A stretch of 64,000 nt of DNA from Lithobates sylvaticus. Taxonomy: Eukaryota; Chordata; Amphibia; Anura; Ranidae. Shown piece by piece: positions 34,275-47,620 of the stretch (position 1 is the first letter of the stretch; the number at the start of each line of letters is the position of its first letter). Location: assembly GCA_028564925.1 (NCBI GenBank), contig CM053029.1, positions 185,198,286 to 185,262,285 of the forward strand, given 5' to 3'. The notes beneath the pieces were generated by a model that was not told where the DNA came from, did no database searches, and was given only the letters and a program-made list of their open reading frames with translations. Made by a program: the position numbers and the translations under genes.

Positions 34275-34880
34275 CCAAGCGAGGGGGAGGGGAGACGGCG
34301 CAACCACTCTAGTATAGTAAGTTCCAACCAAATTTTATAAAAAAGGATTAAAAGTTGTATACTCTCAAAAGTGCATGAGAATCTCACATGTAAAAACCAA
34401 GTCCCAAACATGTGCGGGTGGATGAGTTACTGAAGACATAGTGTCTGGATAACTGCACCGCTGAATGAAGCGCTGCTTGACAGTCTGACATGCAGGATGT
34501 GCCTCTGTTTCCTCACTTCCAGGATGGATGGTGTAGTCCACTTTATGTCAAAGGACTCGTTTTTGGGACCTTCTTCCTCAGCTGACCTCTTTGGGCTACC
34601 CGCTCTGTTTAAATAGCCCCCCAAGACCCGAGAAACCCAATGCCAGAACGAGCTGTGCAGGCTGCCCGGGCATCCTGCAGCCAGCCCAGGGCTCCAGCAG
34701 CCTGTACCACTCGTTTCTGCATCGTGTTTCTGGGGTCTTGGGGGCTAATTAAACAGAACGAGTGTTTCTCATGCACTTTTTTTGTGTATAAATCTTTTAA
34801 TCCTTTTTAAATAAAAAAATAAATAAAAATAAAATGGGTTGGAACTTACTACATTAGAGTGGTTGCCCTCCCTCACATTT
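34275..34880. repeat. foldback element, about 600 bp
   Basis: The left arm (GCGCAACCACTCTAGTATAG, GTTCCAACCAAATTTTAT, TGCATGAGAATCTCAC) is mirrored at 34750-34880 (CTCATGCACTTTTT, GGTTGGAACTTACTACATTA, GAGTGGTTGCCCTCCCTC). Nearer the centre, CTCTGTTTAAATAGCCCCCC pairs with GGGGGCTAATTAAACAGA. The arms have diverged and have different lengths. Family unknown. Confidence 0.65.
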
Positions 34881-35239
34881 TTTTTTTTTTTTTATTTTAT
34901 TTTTTTCACAGATGGAGTCCCTTCTACTTTTTGGCAGCAGCACCCCTAGTCTGTTTCCTTTTGTTTAGTTATTAGCCCCCCCCCCCCCCCTTCATTTATT
35001 TATTTTTTATTGGTTGTCATTGATTGCAGGCTATGTTCACGTGGTTTATTTATGTACAATAACATCTGTGTTTTTTTAATCCATTATTTTTTATTTTTTT
35101 ATTTATTTTTTTTTGTGGTTGAGCACAGGTAGCCAATCGCCTCTTTTGGCGTAAGACATTTTTTTTTCTTAAGCTTTTGGCCTTTTTGTTTCTGTACCAA
35201 GACTGGTGAACTAAATTAGAATAATTAAGTCATTGCACT

Positions 35240-35797
35240 TCAATCGCAATAAGCTTATTTTGATTGGTTTGGGCAAAAGTTATAGTGTCTACAATATAGG
35301 AGATAGATTTATAGAATTATTATTATTATTATTTTATTTTTTATTTTTTTTAGTCAGATTGCGGCAGACAGATCAGACACTTTTGACACTTTTTTGTGAC
35401 CAGTGACATTTATACATTGATCAGTGCTATAAAATGCACCGATTACTGTATAAATGACACTGACAGAGAAGATGTTACCACTAGTGGTGATCAAGGGGTT
35501 ACATGTGTTCCCTGGGAGGTGTACTGACTGGAGGAGGAGAGAGATCGCTGTTCCTGATCACTAGGAACAGATTATCTCTCTCTACTCCCCTGTCAGAACG
35601 GGATGTTTGTTTACCTTGACAGATCCCCATTCTGGCTCTCTGTGGAGCGATCACGGGTGGCCACCAGTGGACATCGCGAGCGCCAGTCACGCACATCTGC
35701 TCTGGCGCCATGCGTGCACCCACTGTATCTATTGCACGAACCGACGTACAGCTACAGTGATTCGTGCAATAGAGCCAACCTGCCGGTCGGCAAGTGG
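35240..35797. mobile_element. TTAA-type MITE, right part
   Basis: Matches the second half of 4719-5349 (AATCGCAATAAGC, GGGCAAAAGTTATAGTGTC, CATTTATACATTGATCAGTG) and ends CGGCAAGTGG before TTAA 35798-35801. The left end is not seen. Confidence 0.65.
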
Positions 35798-36220
35798 TTA
35801 AAGCAAAACATGGGGAAATGTGCCTGCATTGCAGAAATGTACTGCATATTGCGTTTTGGCACATATATGAGAATAGGCCATTTTTGTTTGTGACAAGGTC
35901 ATATAGTCTTGATCAATGAATTTGGTCACAAGTTTGTCATTTTGTTTTAACAAGCAGGGGAAAAAATGGGATAGTCCCCCCACAATCTTAATCCAGCATT
36001 TTCATGATTTGGTGCAGAGCTGTTCTCTGCTCACTCACAGCTGTCCAAAAAAAGCCTCAGTCAAATGTTTATCAACGTTGCTCAGCTCTGAGAGATAACT
36101 GTAAACAATGTAACATTTTGGTTCTTTTAGATCAAAGGGATGAACTTCGGTCTGCAAACAAGGTCAGTTTAACCACTTAAAGACTAAGCCTTTTTCTGAC
36201 GCTTGTTGCTTACAAGTTTA

Positions 36221-36476
36221 AGGCTGGGTTCACACCTATAGAAATTGGATGCCGGTTTCCAATTCGCATGGTAGGAGATTGTGATTGGCTTTCTATGGAG
36301 CATATCTCCGCCACGACTCCGGTGCGAATTGGCACAGTCGTCCTGTGTGTCCTTTGGTCCATTTCAGGTCCGAATTCAGCCCAAAAATTTGGGCTGAAAT
36401 TGAACCTGGAACGGTGAACTGGGACGCGTCAGACCCCTGCTGTGAGCCGCATGCAGCAATAGTGTGAACTCAACCT
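36221..36476. mobile_element. Harbinger-like MITE, 256 bp
   Basis: Ends AGGCTGGGTTCACACC and GTGTGAACTCAACCT, with TTA at 36218-36220 and 36477-36479. Non-coding. Confidence 0.72.
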
Positions 36477-37439
36477 TTAAAATCCAGTATTTTTTGCTAG
36501 AAAATTACTTGGAACCCCCAAACATTTTATTTATTTTAAAATGGTGGTTGTTGCAATATTTTATATGCACACTGTATTTGCGCAGCTGTCTTTCAAACGC
36601 AATTTGTTTGGGGAAAAAAATACACTTCAATAAATAAAAAAAAAAACGTAAAGTTAGCCCAATTTTTTTGTATAATGTGAAAGATGTTGCTCTGAGAATC
36701 GTGATCTTTATTCTAAGCAAAAAAAATTGTGATTCTCACTTTTTCCAGAATTGTGCAGCTCTACCTTCATTATTCAGTACAGTATAAACTGTTCTGTTAC
36801 AGGCCTAATGAAGGGGGTGTTCTCTGACCCTTGAAATGCAGTGGCTTTGTGATGGCCTTTTATCTCACTTTGAAATACAAATCTGGACGATTTCCTTTCG
36901 GTGTGGTGCTTCAATCTTAGACCTTCTCATTTGATTTTAACATTAGGTCTGTGAATTGTTTCTTAGTAAACTTGTTATGTAAGAAATGGACTGGCTTATC
37001 TCGGTCACTGACAAGTTTGCTTGTTGGGAAAATCTGTGTATTGATGCTGGATCCACATATCGGGTAGACAACTAGCAGAAATAGTGCTTGCAAAGCACCT
37101 AAAAACCGCCTCTCATTCGTTTCAGTGTGACATCACACTGGGGCGGTGGGCTTGCAGGACGTTAGGAAAAGTCCTGCGAGCAGCATCTTTGGGGCGGTTT
37201 GGGAGCGCCGTATACACTGCTTCTAATCTGGTTGATTGTTAGAGATCTGTTGATTTTTTTTTCCCCAAGTTTGACCTTGATGCACTTTTCTCTTATACCA
37301 CTAGGTGGCCGGGTACTTGATTGTACTAGATATGAGAAGGCCAACCCAAGGTCAGGTTATGGGTAAATGGGGTATCTCATCCAATGGGCAGGGGTTTCCT
37401 TGGATCCCTTGGCCTGCTGGGAGAGCCTATATAGAGACT

Positions 37440-37478
<39 letters not shown>

Positions 37479-39395
37479 CACATGACTGTTAACGACTGCT
37501 TCAAACGCTATCAAAATACTGTAATGCCCCGTACAGATGGTCGGATTTTCCGACGGAAAATGTTCGATGCAGACTTGAGCCATTAACCCTTGCAGTGTGG
37601 GGATACAAAAACTGATTGTGTAAAAAGTGGTTAAATCATAATGTAGAAAGACAGTGAAGGTCCACTTTTTTAATATAAAGCTGTGTGTAAAATTTAGCAG
37701 TAGCAACATGGAGAAGGAGATTTCATCTGACTTGGCATTGGTAATACTGTGACTTGGGTAGTACTATTGCAGAATAGTGAAAAGCTCAGCGACTACTTTG
37801 GGACTCCCAATTCTCACACGGACTGCAATGCTTCTGGCAGCCCTATTAGGACCTGTTATGTGTCCAGGAAGTGACAGTATGTTTTCTGTTCTGTTCTTTT
37901 CCTTCTTGTCCCAAAGGGAATAGAGCACTGACATGCACTGCATAGTTCTAGTATGAATGCAGCCCTTCTTTGCCAGAGCCAGCTAGCTCATCATTTTTAA
38001 AAGATGTGCCCCATCACCCAGAGCTTTATAAATGTTCATTGGACATCTTCACACTGAATCACAGCGACTTCCTGAATCACAATGATCCTGACTGGATAAA
38101 AAAAAGTACTTTTCTTTGTAACTTTAGATCTGAAGAATTCTCTTGCTGATGCCTTGTATAAGGTTAATGGGGCATGAACCTATGTTTTCACTCCGATTTA
38201 ATGTGATTTTGTGTGTACATGGTAAAGAATGAGTTCTTTTCTTAAGCTAGCCTGGCATGGTGCAAATTTCGGCCAGCTCTCACTAAACCCGATAAAATTT
38301 GCTCAGATTGTGGTTCTGTTGGCCACCTACTGCTCGACACCCCTCAATTGAAAAACAAAAGATGCTTGGCAGAAAACTGTCAGCCAAACAGCATCTGTAT
38401 CTATCGGATGCAGGCACCGTTTGGATAAATTGACAAATGACCCTGCAGTCACCATAGCGGAAGACTCGTCCTTGTGTATGGTCAGGTTAAAATCTTTTTT
38501 GCTTTGGTCACAGACCTTGCTGTTCAGTGGTCTGTATTAAATCGTGATGTTGAATATCTTTCTGTTCCAAGCTACATTCTGTGTATACAGGGATCTGGAA
38601 GTATGGAACTTTGAAACACGAAGTGCACTTTTAGTAAAAATAAACGCTAATGCGCATGTAACCTTTTTTCTAAAGGTTTGTGTGGTGTTTTTTTATATAG
38701 ATATAGAGACACACCCCGCTCCCTCTAGGGCAGTTGGATGTAAACGGACCACCTTTCTGTTCACACCCGACTGCTATCCAATCCGCCAGATGGATGGGGA
38801 CCAGATCCCCATCCATCTTAATAGTTTGGATGCTGGCAGGTGTCAACAGACATGTCTATTGACATTCGCCGCTTAATAGAGGAGACGGGGGGGGGGGGGG
38901 GGGGTCTGCCTAAAAAACTGACTGGTGAACCCAATTAGTCTGCTTTGTAAGATGGTCATAATGACAAAACGCAAACTAATTCCCTCATCCAGACAAGTGA
39001 GGTGAATGGAGGAATCCTTCCCTTTGTGACATTGCATTCTCACAGCAGAACTTTGTTGTCAGAATGTACTGATCAGCAGCTGCAGCCAATTGTGAGCGGG
39101 AACAGCCATAGATGTACCAAAAATGTCTGGTCCCTGCTGAACCGGCTGCATTTTGATCCATCTATGGCCAGCTTAAGAGCTCTTTGTTGCAGCAAGACCT
39201 TCCCTTATGTTCTAGAGATGAGAGGTTTCTGCAATCCAGCAATAAGGTCAGCCACATACGCATTGATTTCTTTCACCAAAGCCCACAGGGGAAACTGATC
39301 GATTCCTCAATCTATGTTAACAGCATGGATGGAGGGATCTACCCTGCTGTCCATCGTATTCTTCTCCCGATGGCCACCCAACAGTAGCTTTAAAC

Positions 39396-39752
39396 CAGGG
39401 GTCTCCAAACTTTCTAAACAAAGGGCCAGTTTATTGTCCTTCAGACATTAGGGGGGATGGACTGTGGTCCCCCGGGAGAAGAAAATGTCCCCAACGTCAG
39501 TGGGAGTAAACGCTACCTCTGACTTGGTGTTCAGTGGGAGTGAGAAAAAAAAAAAAACATGGCACCTCTGGTCAGTAGGATGGGAATAGTGCCCTGTCAT
39601 TGGTAATGGAGGAATAGTGCCCCATTATTGGAGTTATTGGGGGAAATCGTGCTCTATTGCTGGTGTTAGTGGGTGTTATGGTGCCCCAAGGGCCGGCTAA
39701 AGGCAGGCAAGGGGCCACATTTGGCCTGTGGGCCACAGTTTGGAGACCACTG
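39396..39752. mobile_element. hAT-like MITE, 357 bp
   Basis: Ends CAGGGGTCTCCAAACTTT and CAGTTTGGAGACCACTG. Flanks CTTTAAAC (39388-39395) and GTTTAAAC (39753-39760) match at 7 of 8 bases, consistent with an aged 8-bp duplication. Non-coding. Confidence 0.8.
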
Positions 39753-42700
39753 GTTTAAACCATAAAAATCCTGGAAAGCTATGTCTTGATATACAGTATA
39801 TATGAACACCTACCACAAGTGTGTTATATATTCATATGCTTATCCAGACATAATTTTTCATAATTGTGACTTTTTTTTTTTTTGCTTATTCTTGTAGCGC
39901 TGATAAAGGGGGAATGGTGTTGCCCCAAAAACGCATTGGCTTAATAGTGGATTTTTATGATTTAAGCTACTGTTGGGGAACCCCTGCTGTATGGGAGCTG
40001 CCTTACAAGAACTATTAAGCTTGTTTGAAGTTTTCTTAATCTGAATACACTTGCAAAGTCTAAAAATTCCCAGCGCCTCTTGAGTTTGTTGTTCTGGAGT
40101 CTGTTGTATTCTGACAGCAGCTACTCCATCTGGTTGGCTGCATTTACTTTTTGGCTGAAACTTTTTCATCTGGAACCTTTGATTTTTCAGATCGAAGTTT
40201 GCTGAGCTGGGTGGTGTCAACAGGGCCAACCATGGCTTGAATTTAATTTGAGTTGTATGGCCAGTATAAGAGAACTTTGCAGGGCTGACGTCTGACTGCT
40301 TGGAATTTCAGTTAAACAACAAGGACTCTGTCAGCAGTTAAACATCAGTTAGGAGTTGACTGGATTTCTTGCAGATTAAAAACAATAATGCACTGGAAAA
40401 TGTGTTTATTGCAGAGATGTGCATAGATTTTTTATTTTATTTTTTACATTTTTGCCTAAACCATTTTTAATTGTAACTGACTGTCCAATCAGACAATATA
40501 CACCTTGTATAGTTGTGCGTGTAATTTCACTAAATTGAGGGAGTGAGATGTATGAATTGACAATTAAGTGTAACTAAATTGATTTGCCGTGACTTCAAAT
40601 CGCGGGCAGAATCGCAGCGATTTGGATGGCTCAGGTGTATGTGTAATGGAGCCTTGGAGTTCCATGAAGATTTTCTCTCTATTACTATATGGTGACGACC
40701 CAAAATTTGGGATTTTCTTTTTACTTTAACTTTTGATGATGACCATAAACAGGACAAATGGAGAGGGGGAATTCCCCTAAATGAGGACACAGACGGCAAA
40801 AAAACTGACAGGTGTTTTAATCCCTCTGCACTGTATCCAATATTTTTTTTTTTTTTTTTTTTTTTTTTCCGGTTTTACACTTTAACATACGGCTCTGAAA
40901 ATGTTGTACAGTATATATATTTGAGGTTGGTGCATACGTCTGTGCAGTGGGAGGTTAAGATTGAAGGTGTTTCTCAATGTCTCGCAATGTAACTACAATT
41001 TAGGCAGTTATTGCCTTTATCCTGTCCTAAAAGAGATCATGGGCACGGGGTAAAGGCAGCTGGGTGCTAAGATGTTGAATTTTTCTTCTTTTTTTTATTT
41101 TTTTTTGGTATAGATCTATTGTAAAAGTTGGTTATTTGCCAAGTGCTCTTTAGCACAGTTTCATTGCAACTCTGTTTACATGCCACTGTTTGCACCTGCT
41201 GAGTCAGACCAGGAAAACGTATGTTCATGTGAGGCCTTTGTTTAACTACTATTCATTTTATATTGACTTAAAAATATCTGTTATGGTGCGTAAATAAAAG
41301 CACACTCTGTTTTTGGTGAGGGTATATCTGCTCCTTTACAATGTTCTCACCTGCCACATTGTTCTGCCAGGTCAAACGTTTCTTGGTTATATAACATCTG
41401 CCAAAAAAAAAAAAAAAAGTTACCCATGTTATAGTTAGATTTTTATTTTTTTTTTCTGATCTTAAAATGTATCCAAGCCCAAGGACAAAAATGTCCTTAG
41501 ATGTGGTGGCTGCATTCGTTTCTTAAAAAGGCATGTTGAGGATAACTAAAGCGTGGTGATTCCATAGCACTTTGGGATGAATGGGGGAATAGGGACCCCA
41601 AAAAGGTAATTTACGCCAACAAACTTTTGACATTCATGGGTTTTCTGCCGCTACCCATCAAATATTTTTTTTATTTTAATCCCTAATGCAACCTTTTAAA
41701 CCGGTCACACACTGATCGAATTTCCATCAGTTTTCTGATGATTCATCTGAAAATTACACAGTGGGTGGTGTGCCTGTTGGCTGCCTTTCTCCCAAGTTGG
41801 AAATTTGTTGGTCAGTTTCTGCAGGCCGGCTCTTGAAATACAATCTCCACAGTGGGAAATTAGGCGGACCATAGATGGTGCAATTTTCTATCCTGCAACC
41901 ACAGGCTGCAGGAAAGAAATTTGCGCGATTTCCCCCATCAACATAGACAGTGTTGGCAGGGGTGTCTCCTCCTGCCGAGCAGTTGTCTTCTCCCAGTTGG
42001 GAGTGGACAAGGGAAGCCGTCCCTGCTGGAAGACAGTGATTATTGCTAGCAGCTATAGTAGCCTCTTGCGATATTTGAAAGCGAATCTGGCAGGCTGGTG
42101 GTACATTCAGCCTGCCCATTAATGGTTTGAATCTCGGCTGGTTCAGCAGGAACCAGCTGACATTCGAACTGTGTATAACCAGCCTTAGATTTTGTCCGTT
42201 CAGCATTTGTGGTCTATTTGAAGGCTAAGGTCACCTTTTGCATCGTGTTGCACCTGTATTTAGTGTGTGACCTGATGAAAATGCCTCCACTCTACCCTTA
42301 AACTGAGATTCACTCTCTAATTGTGCTGATCACCAATATCACTATGAATCAAAGTAAATGAACGTGAGGGCATCATCCCGGTATCTTTCTTCTCAGCCGT
42401 CATGTCTTTTTCCCTGTCATTCTAGTAGCTGGCTTGCTTGGATTGCTTTTACAGGCAGAAAGAACAAACAACCCCCCCCCCCCTCTCTCTCCATTGGTGC
42501 CTCTATGCTCTACCATGTGATCAGAAAGCCCAGGATCTGATCCGGTGGCAGCAGGTTACCACAGAGCCGGCCATCCTCTGATCTTGGGGTCATGATGTCG
42601 CTTTCGGCTCTGGCAGATGTAAACCCTGACATTTTTTTTTCCCCCCAGAAAGCAGAGATGTGTGGTGTTTTCTACTTTAAAAAAAAAAAAAGTGATCAAC

Positions 42701-43771
42701 GGACAGTGTAAAATTAAAAAAATGTTAAAAGCGCCCTTGTACTTGCATGCAGAAGTGAACACATACATCGTAGGTGTCCACACCACGTGTGAGATATCGC
42801 CACGAATGTTCTAGCGAGAGCAATAATTTTAGCGCTAGACCTTCTATAACTCTAAGCTCGTAAAACTATAAACCTTTTTAAAGCATTACCTATAAAGGTT
42901 TTTAAATACCATAGTTTGGCCTCATTTTGCGAGCATGCTTTTTGAAAGCGTGACATGTTGGGTATCTATTTACTCTGCGTAATATTCTTCATATTTTTAC
43001 CAAAAAAAATGTGTGTGTGTGTGTATATTGTTCTAGCAAAATATGACTTTTACATGTAGGAGAGAAATGACCTATGCTGGAATTGGTTGAAGTGGTAGTA
43101 AAGAGCCTACTCTTCACTTGTACCTACAGGTAAATCTGATGGTTAACGTACCTGTAGGTACAATGGATATATCCTAAATTTGCACAGTTTAGGAGATATT
43201 CACTTAAAGTGGTTAAGCCACTTTCAAATGTCCCTACTGTCAGTGCTGTGTCCCCCTGTGTGAGTGATTTCTTAAAAAAAATTAAAAAAAAAAAGCTGAT
43301 TATACCTAATTTCACAGCGCCTCTCAGTGATCACGTGACCGGCTGGCTCTCTCCTTTCCCCACCTGACAGTTGCAGCGGGTGGGGCCAAATTTCCCCTGA
43401 GGGAGAGAGAGCGCGATCGCCGCTTACATGATCGCTGAGAGGCACTGTGAAATTTTAGGTATAATCGCCTATTTTTTTTTTTATATAATTCACTTACACA
43501 GGGACCCAGGATTAGGACACAGCGCTGATAGTATGATAATATAGATGTTATTTGAGCAGCAGGAGTTGCGGGGACGGGCACTGCCACCAGACCAGCTGAC
43601 AGGTGTGGGGGACAGGAGAGAGCAGGGCTGCGGATGACGGAGGCACGTAAACTGACCACTGATGAACCATGGTCAGTTTACAGCAGGAGGGCAGAAACTG
43701 GCAGAATCAGCCAGGTGTTATAGGGGGCCAAATTACACAGCACAAGCACGGTGCTGTATAACATTCTTTAA

Positions 43772-44199
43772 CCACTTCAATACAGGGCACTTTACCCCTT
43801 CCTGCCCAGGACCATTTTCAGCTTTCGGCGCTGTCACACTTTGACAATTGCCCGGTCATGCATCACTGTACCCAAACAAAATTTTTATCATTATTTATCA
43901 TCACCTCTGATGGGGGCTGCGCTGATAATCAATGCAATTCCCCCTTCCCCCGACAGCACGAACTGAGGAAAGCCGATTACTGGCACTTCCTGGTAACTGC
44001 TTTGATTGGTCACAGCTGATCATGTGGTAAAGAGCCTACATCATATGCTCTTTGCTACGATCGGAGATGCGATGTGTTAGTGACACACCGCACCACCGAT
44101 TGCTGCTTTGCACGCCCCCAGGGACATTCTTTAATGCTCAGTCAGGATAATTGAGCCACATTGCGGATGTCAATCTGCAATGGGGAGGGCGGGAAGTGG
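43772..44199. mobile_element. TTAA-flanked MITE, 428 bp
   Basis: TTAA at 43768-43771 and 44200-44203. Ends CCACTTCAATACAGG and GGGCGGGAAGTGG. Internal GACAATTGCCCGGTCATGC marks the family of 4719-5349. Confidence 0.75.
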
Positions 44200-44246
44200 T
44201 TAAAGGAACAGAATCTTTTGTTAACCCCAAAAAAAACACGATTTAA

Positions 44247-45056
44247 CCACTTGCGGACCACCGCACGCTGATATATACGTCCTAAGTCTGAAAAGCAATA
44301 TCGTTATGGCAGCAGCTAGCTGCCATAACCCCGATTTATCCTCTTTTTCAGCCGGCGTTACGCTTTCCGATAAGAGTGGTCTCTGCGGCGGATTCAGGGC
44401 CCTCAGCCGCTTAACGGAGCTGTCGGCGGAGGCGATCGGATCTTCACCCTTGCTGGGTATGGAGCCGAGTGAGGGGAAGGTGGCCTCCACCCGTCTCTAA
44501 CATTGCAGGGCGGAAGCGACGTCAAAACGTCACTTCCGCCCATAGCTCTTAAAGGGCCATTGACTAATCTTCTCTTTTTTTTTTTTTTTTATTGCATTCT
44601 AGTGTAAATATGAGATCTGAGGTCTTTTTTGAGATCCCCATATCTCATATTTAAGAAGACCTGTCATCCCTTGTAATAGAAAAAAAAGCATGTTTCCTTG
44701 TAATAGGAATAAAAGTGAGACCATTTTTTTTTTTATTTTTTTTTTTAAAAACCGTGTAACAATAAATAATAAAAAAAAAAAAAGATTTTTTTTCCCCGCT
44801 AAGCTCGTGTGCAGAAGCGAACGCGTACGTGAGTATGGAAACGGTGTTCAAACCAGTGTATTTTTTCCAAAAAAAGTGCGCTTGTAAGACCGATGCGCAA
44901 ATGCGGTGTGACAAAGTATTGCAACGATCACCATTTTATGCTCTAGGGTGTTGGAACCCCCAAACATTATCCATTTTTTTTTTTCTAAGTAATTTTCTAG
45001 CAAAAAAAAAAAATGTTTTTTAACTTGTAAACACATCTCAAAAAGAGGCTCGGTGG
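44247..45056. mobile_element. TTAA-flanked MITE, 810 bp, next to exon 2
   Basis: TTAA at 44243-44246 and 45057-45060. Starts CCACTTGCGGACC and ends GGCTCGGTGG. Words at 44800-44970 (CGAACGCGTACGTGAG, ACGATCACCATTTTATGCTC) are paralleled at 42735-42850, another fragment. The element ends only about 100 bp before the PWWP2A exon 2 acceptor. Confidence 0.65.
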
Positions 45057-45159
45057 TTAAAGCCTGCAAATAGCAGAAATAATGTGACGTTAATATATTT
45101 TGAATTTGAGAAGTACACTTTACTAATGCTGTGACTTTATTTTATTTTTTATTTTTTAG

Positions 45160-46813
45160 GTTTGGACCTCATGGAATCCCTGTAACAGTTCATCCTAAGC
45201 GAGAATACAAAAACAAACCAGAGGAACATACGCAGGTACAAAGCACATCATTCCAGGAAGACCCGAAAAAAGAAATGCATAACGAAGATGGAACTGCAGA
45301 TGTTTCTCCCGTCCAATCCAGTGAGCCCTGTGGAGTTCATAACCTGTGGACTTCAAAGCCACCTCCACTTTTTCATGAAGGAGCTCCTTACCCCCCTCCT
45401 TTGTTTATCAGGGACACTTATAACCAGTCAATACCTCAACCTCCTCCACGTAAAATCAAGAGACTCAAAAAGAAAATCTACAGGGAAGAACCCACTTCGA
45501 TAATGAACGCTATCAAACTAAGGCCCAGGCAGGTATTATGCGACAAATGTAAAAATGTTGTGGCAGATAAAAAGGAGGTCAGGAAGACTGGTGCTGACTC
45601 TTTTAAACTAGAAGAAGGAAAGCGGAGGAGGCATGAAAGTGTAACTACTGTGAATAAAAAACTAAAAACTGATCACAAAGTAAATGGGAAAAGTCAGAAT
45701 GAAAGTCAGAAGCGGAATTCGGTGTCCAAGGTTACAAGTCTTAGCCATGGCCGTGGAAAAATGGTCAGAGTGGCTTCACAAACGCATACTACGAAAGCCC
45801 AGCTGCACACAAAAAAGGTTCTGCAGAGTAAAAATATGGATCATGTAAAGGCAAGGGTAGTATTAAAAATGGCCAAAGAAAAGGCACAGAAAAAGCAAAA
45901 GGATGCATCGTCCTCTAAAAACACCCACAACAAAGTCCACTTTACACGGCGCCTTCAGAATACAAGCTCAGGGACTCTTCCACCAAGACTACGTATAAAA
46001 CCTCAGAGGTACCGCAACGAGGAGAATGACTCTTCACTCAAGATTGGACTTGAGAGTTTGCGAAGCAGCAAGATTGGTATCAAGCCCCAGACCCGCCACA
46101 CTGCCACCCGTTCAGCAGGTGAGGCCCCTTCAAATGGCCCTCAAGAGGCCAGCAGTGATATTCAGAACACGAGTGTCTGTGTACCGCCTGACGAACAGGA
46201 TGAGCAGCAAACACTGAGCAAGCGAGGCAGCAAAAGCAATATTACAGTTTACATGACCCTAAATCAAAAAGCAGACTCTTCCACTGCTTCAGTGTGTAGT
46301 AGTGATAGTACAGATGATTTGAAATCCACCCACTCTGAGTGTAGTTCTACTGAAAACTTTGATTTCCCCCCAGGCAGCATGCATGCACCTTCTTCATCAT
46401 CTTCCTCCTCTTCAAAAGAAGAGAAAAAATTGAGCAATTCCTTGAAAATAAAGGTGTTTTCCAAAAATGTCTCTAAATGCATGTCCAGTGATGGCAGGAC
46501 CATATGTGTTGGGGACATTGTATGGGCCAAGATATATGGCTTCCCTTGGTGGCCTGCCCGTATTCTTACCATAACTATCAGTCGGAAAGATAACGGCCTG
46601 CTTGTGCGGCAGGAGGCCCGCATATCATGGTTTGGGTCCCCAACCACATCCTTTCTTGCTTTGTCACAGCTGTCCCCCTTTTTAGAAAACTTCCAGTCAC
46701 GATTTAACAAGAAGAGAAAAGGTCTTTACCGCAAGGCCATCACAGAGGCAGCCAAGGCTGCCAAGCAGCTCACTCCAGAAGTGCGGGCCCTTCTGACACA
46801 ATTTGAAACGTGA
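45160..46813 (+). CDS. PWWP2A: PWWP2A, coding exon 2 with PWWP domain
   Basis: Completes the protein from residue 1262 to about 1812 and ends TGA 46811-46813. In order: FGPHGIPVTVHPKREYK; a Pro-rich block TSKPPPLFHEGAPYPPPLF (near residue 1325); a basic stretch; VLCDKCKN (near 1388), a Cys pair suggesting a metal-binding knuckle in the internal region known in mammals for H2A.Z and NuRD contacts; a long Lys/Ser-rich segment; a Ser run SSSSSSSSKEEKKLSNSLK (near 1673); and the PWWP domain with GDIVWAKIYGFPWWPARI (PWWP at about 1724-1727) and VRQEARISWFGSPTTSF. The C-terminus is TPEVRALLTQFET. This exon is near identical in layout to the human protein, unlike exon 1. The open frame continues upstream of 45160, but those codons are intron. 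Confidence 0.97.
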
Positions 46814-47620
46814 TCCCTGCCACACACGTAAGGTAGGCAAGTTTAGTGGTTGTGTTTTTTTTTTTTTTGTTTTCTCATAGCTTAGACATATAAATATTTT
46901 TGAACATTTTTATGTGGTCTTGGCTGGAGTGAGATCTCCTCCTTCCTTTTTTTTTTATTTTTTTTTTCTGTTTAAAAGTCTGCAGAGCTTCATTTGTGGC
47001 AGCCCACATTTCACTTCACTAAAGATACCCGAAAGGAACAAAATTAACTATTTATGCAACGACAGGTCTCTACTAAACAGGCTTAAAATGGCACCACGTT
47101 CGTGTATTTACCATAGCCCCTGCCTGTTAATGTGGACCTGCCAACTGTACAAATTTTTTTTTTTTTTTTTTTTTATATTGCCTGTTTGTCATTTATTTGA
47201 TCACCTGTGATAGTGGATTCATGTTATAAAGAAAATATAATGTACATAAGTTAGATTTACAGTGTAGCATTTTTATTTCTTAAATTTATTATTGGGGCGA
47301 AAGTTGAGATCAAATCTTAAAATAAATGTGGCCAGCGTGATATGGTCATATTGAACATAATTGTTAAAAAGGATAAAAAAAAAAATCAGATTTTTCTCCT
47401 TGCTCCTTTTTAAGATCTGTTCTAACGAAGACATGTTGTGATTTGTTAAATGTCTCATTGTTACATTTTTTTGGATGTATCTTTATCAAATGCATATTTT
47501 TTTTTCCAGTTTGTTTTTCATTAAGGTATCTGTTTGCAGGTCAGAAATTATGAAACAAATGTAACTGTATTGCTCTGAAATGTACAAAAAGTGTAAATAA
47601 AAGCCACTAAATCTGATTTT
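46814..47620 (+). other. PWWP2A: PWWP2A 3' untranslated region, proximal form
   Basis: Follows the stop codon and is largely free of the MITEs seen elsewhere. It ends about 20 bases after the AATAAA at 47596-47601. A possible donor, TAAG/GTAGGC, lies at 46832/46833, only 19 bases after the stop, so some transcripts might splice out of this region. Confidence 0.65.
47596..47601 (+). terminator. PWWP2A: polyadenylation signal AATAAA
   Basis: GTGTAAATAAAAGCC followed by a T- and GT-rich stretch (TTTTTGTTTTGTGTGTTAC), the usual downstream element. This is the best candidate for the proximal PWWP2A transcript end. A second AATAAA lies at 48924-48929. Confidence 0.65.

Larger units (their letters stand above)
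19155..45159 (+). other. PWWP2A: PWWP2A intron 1 (26.0 kb)
   Basis: Donor AAAAG/GTATGA at 19154/19155 and acceptor TTTTTTAG/GTTTGG at 45159/45160, with a T-rich tract from about 45137. The join completes an Arg codon (AG + G) and reads SKR-FGPHG, as in the known protein. The intron is filled with MITEs, two microsatellites, a Tc1 relic and T-rich low-complexity stretches. Stretches not listed separately (about 19160-19770, 20180-21220, 22040-23080, 25130-25975, 26120-27735, 28330-29460, 30190-31190, 33080-34270, 36480-39390 and 39760-43770) show no coding exon that I could recognise, only fragments of the same repeat families. Confidence 0.9.

Noticed and set aside
41697-42190. Full MITE with ends near ACCGGTCACACACTG and AACTGTGTATAACCAGCC
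   Set aside because: The end words match only loosely and no clear target duplication was found, so it is not listed as a feature.
45131-45159. Reading of PWWP2A exon 2 as starting at an upstream start codon
   Set aside because: These bases are the pyrimidine tract and AG acceptor; the conserved protein begins at the splice junction.
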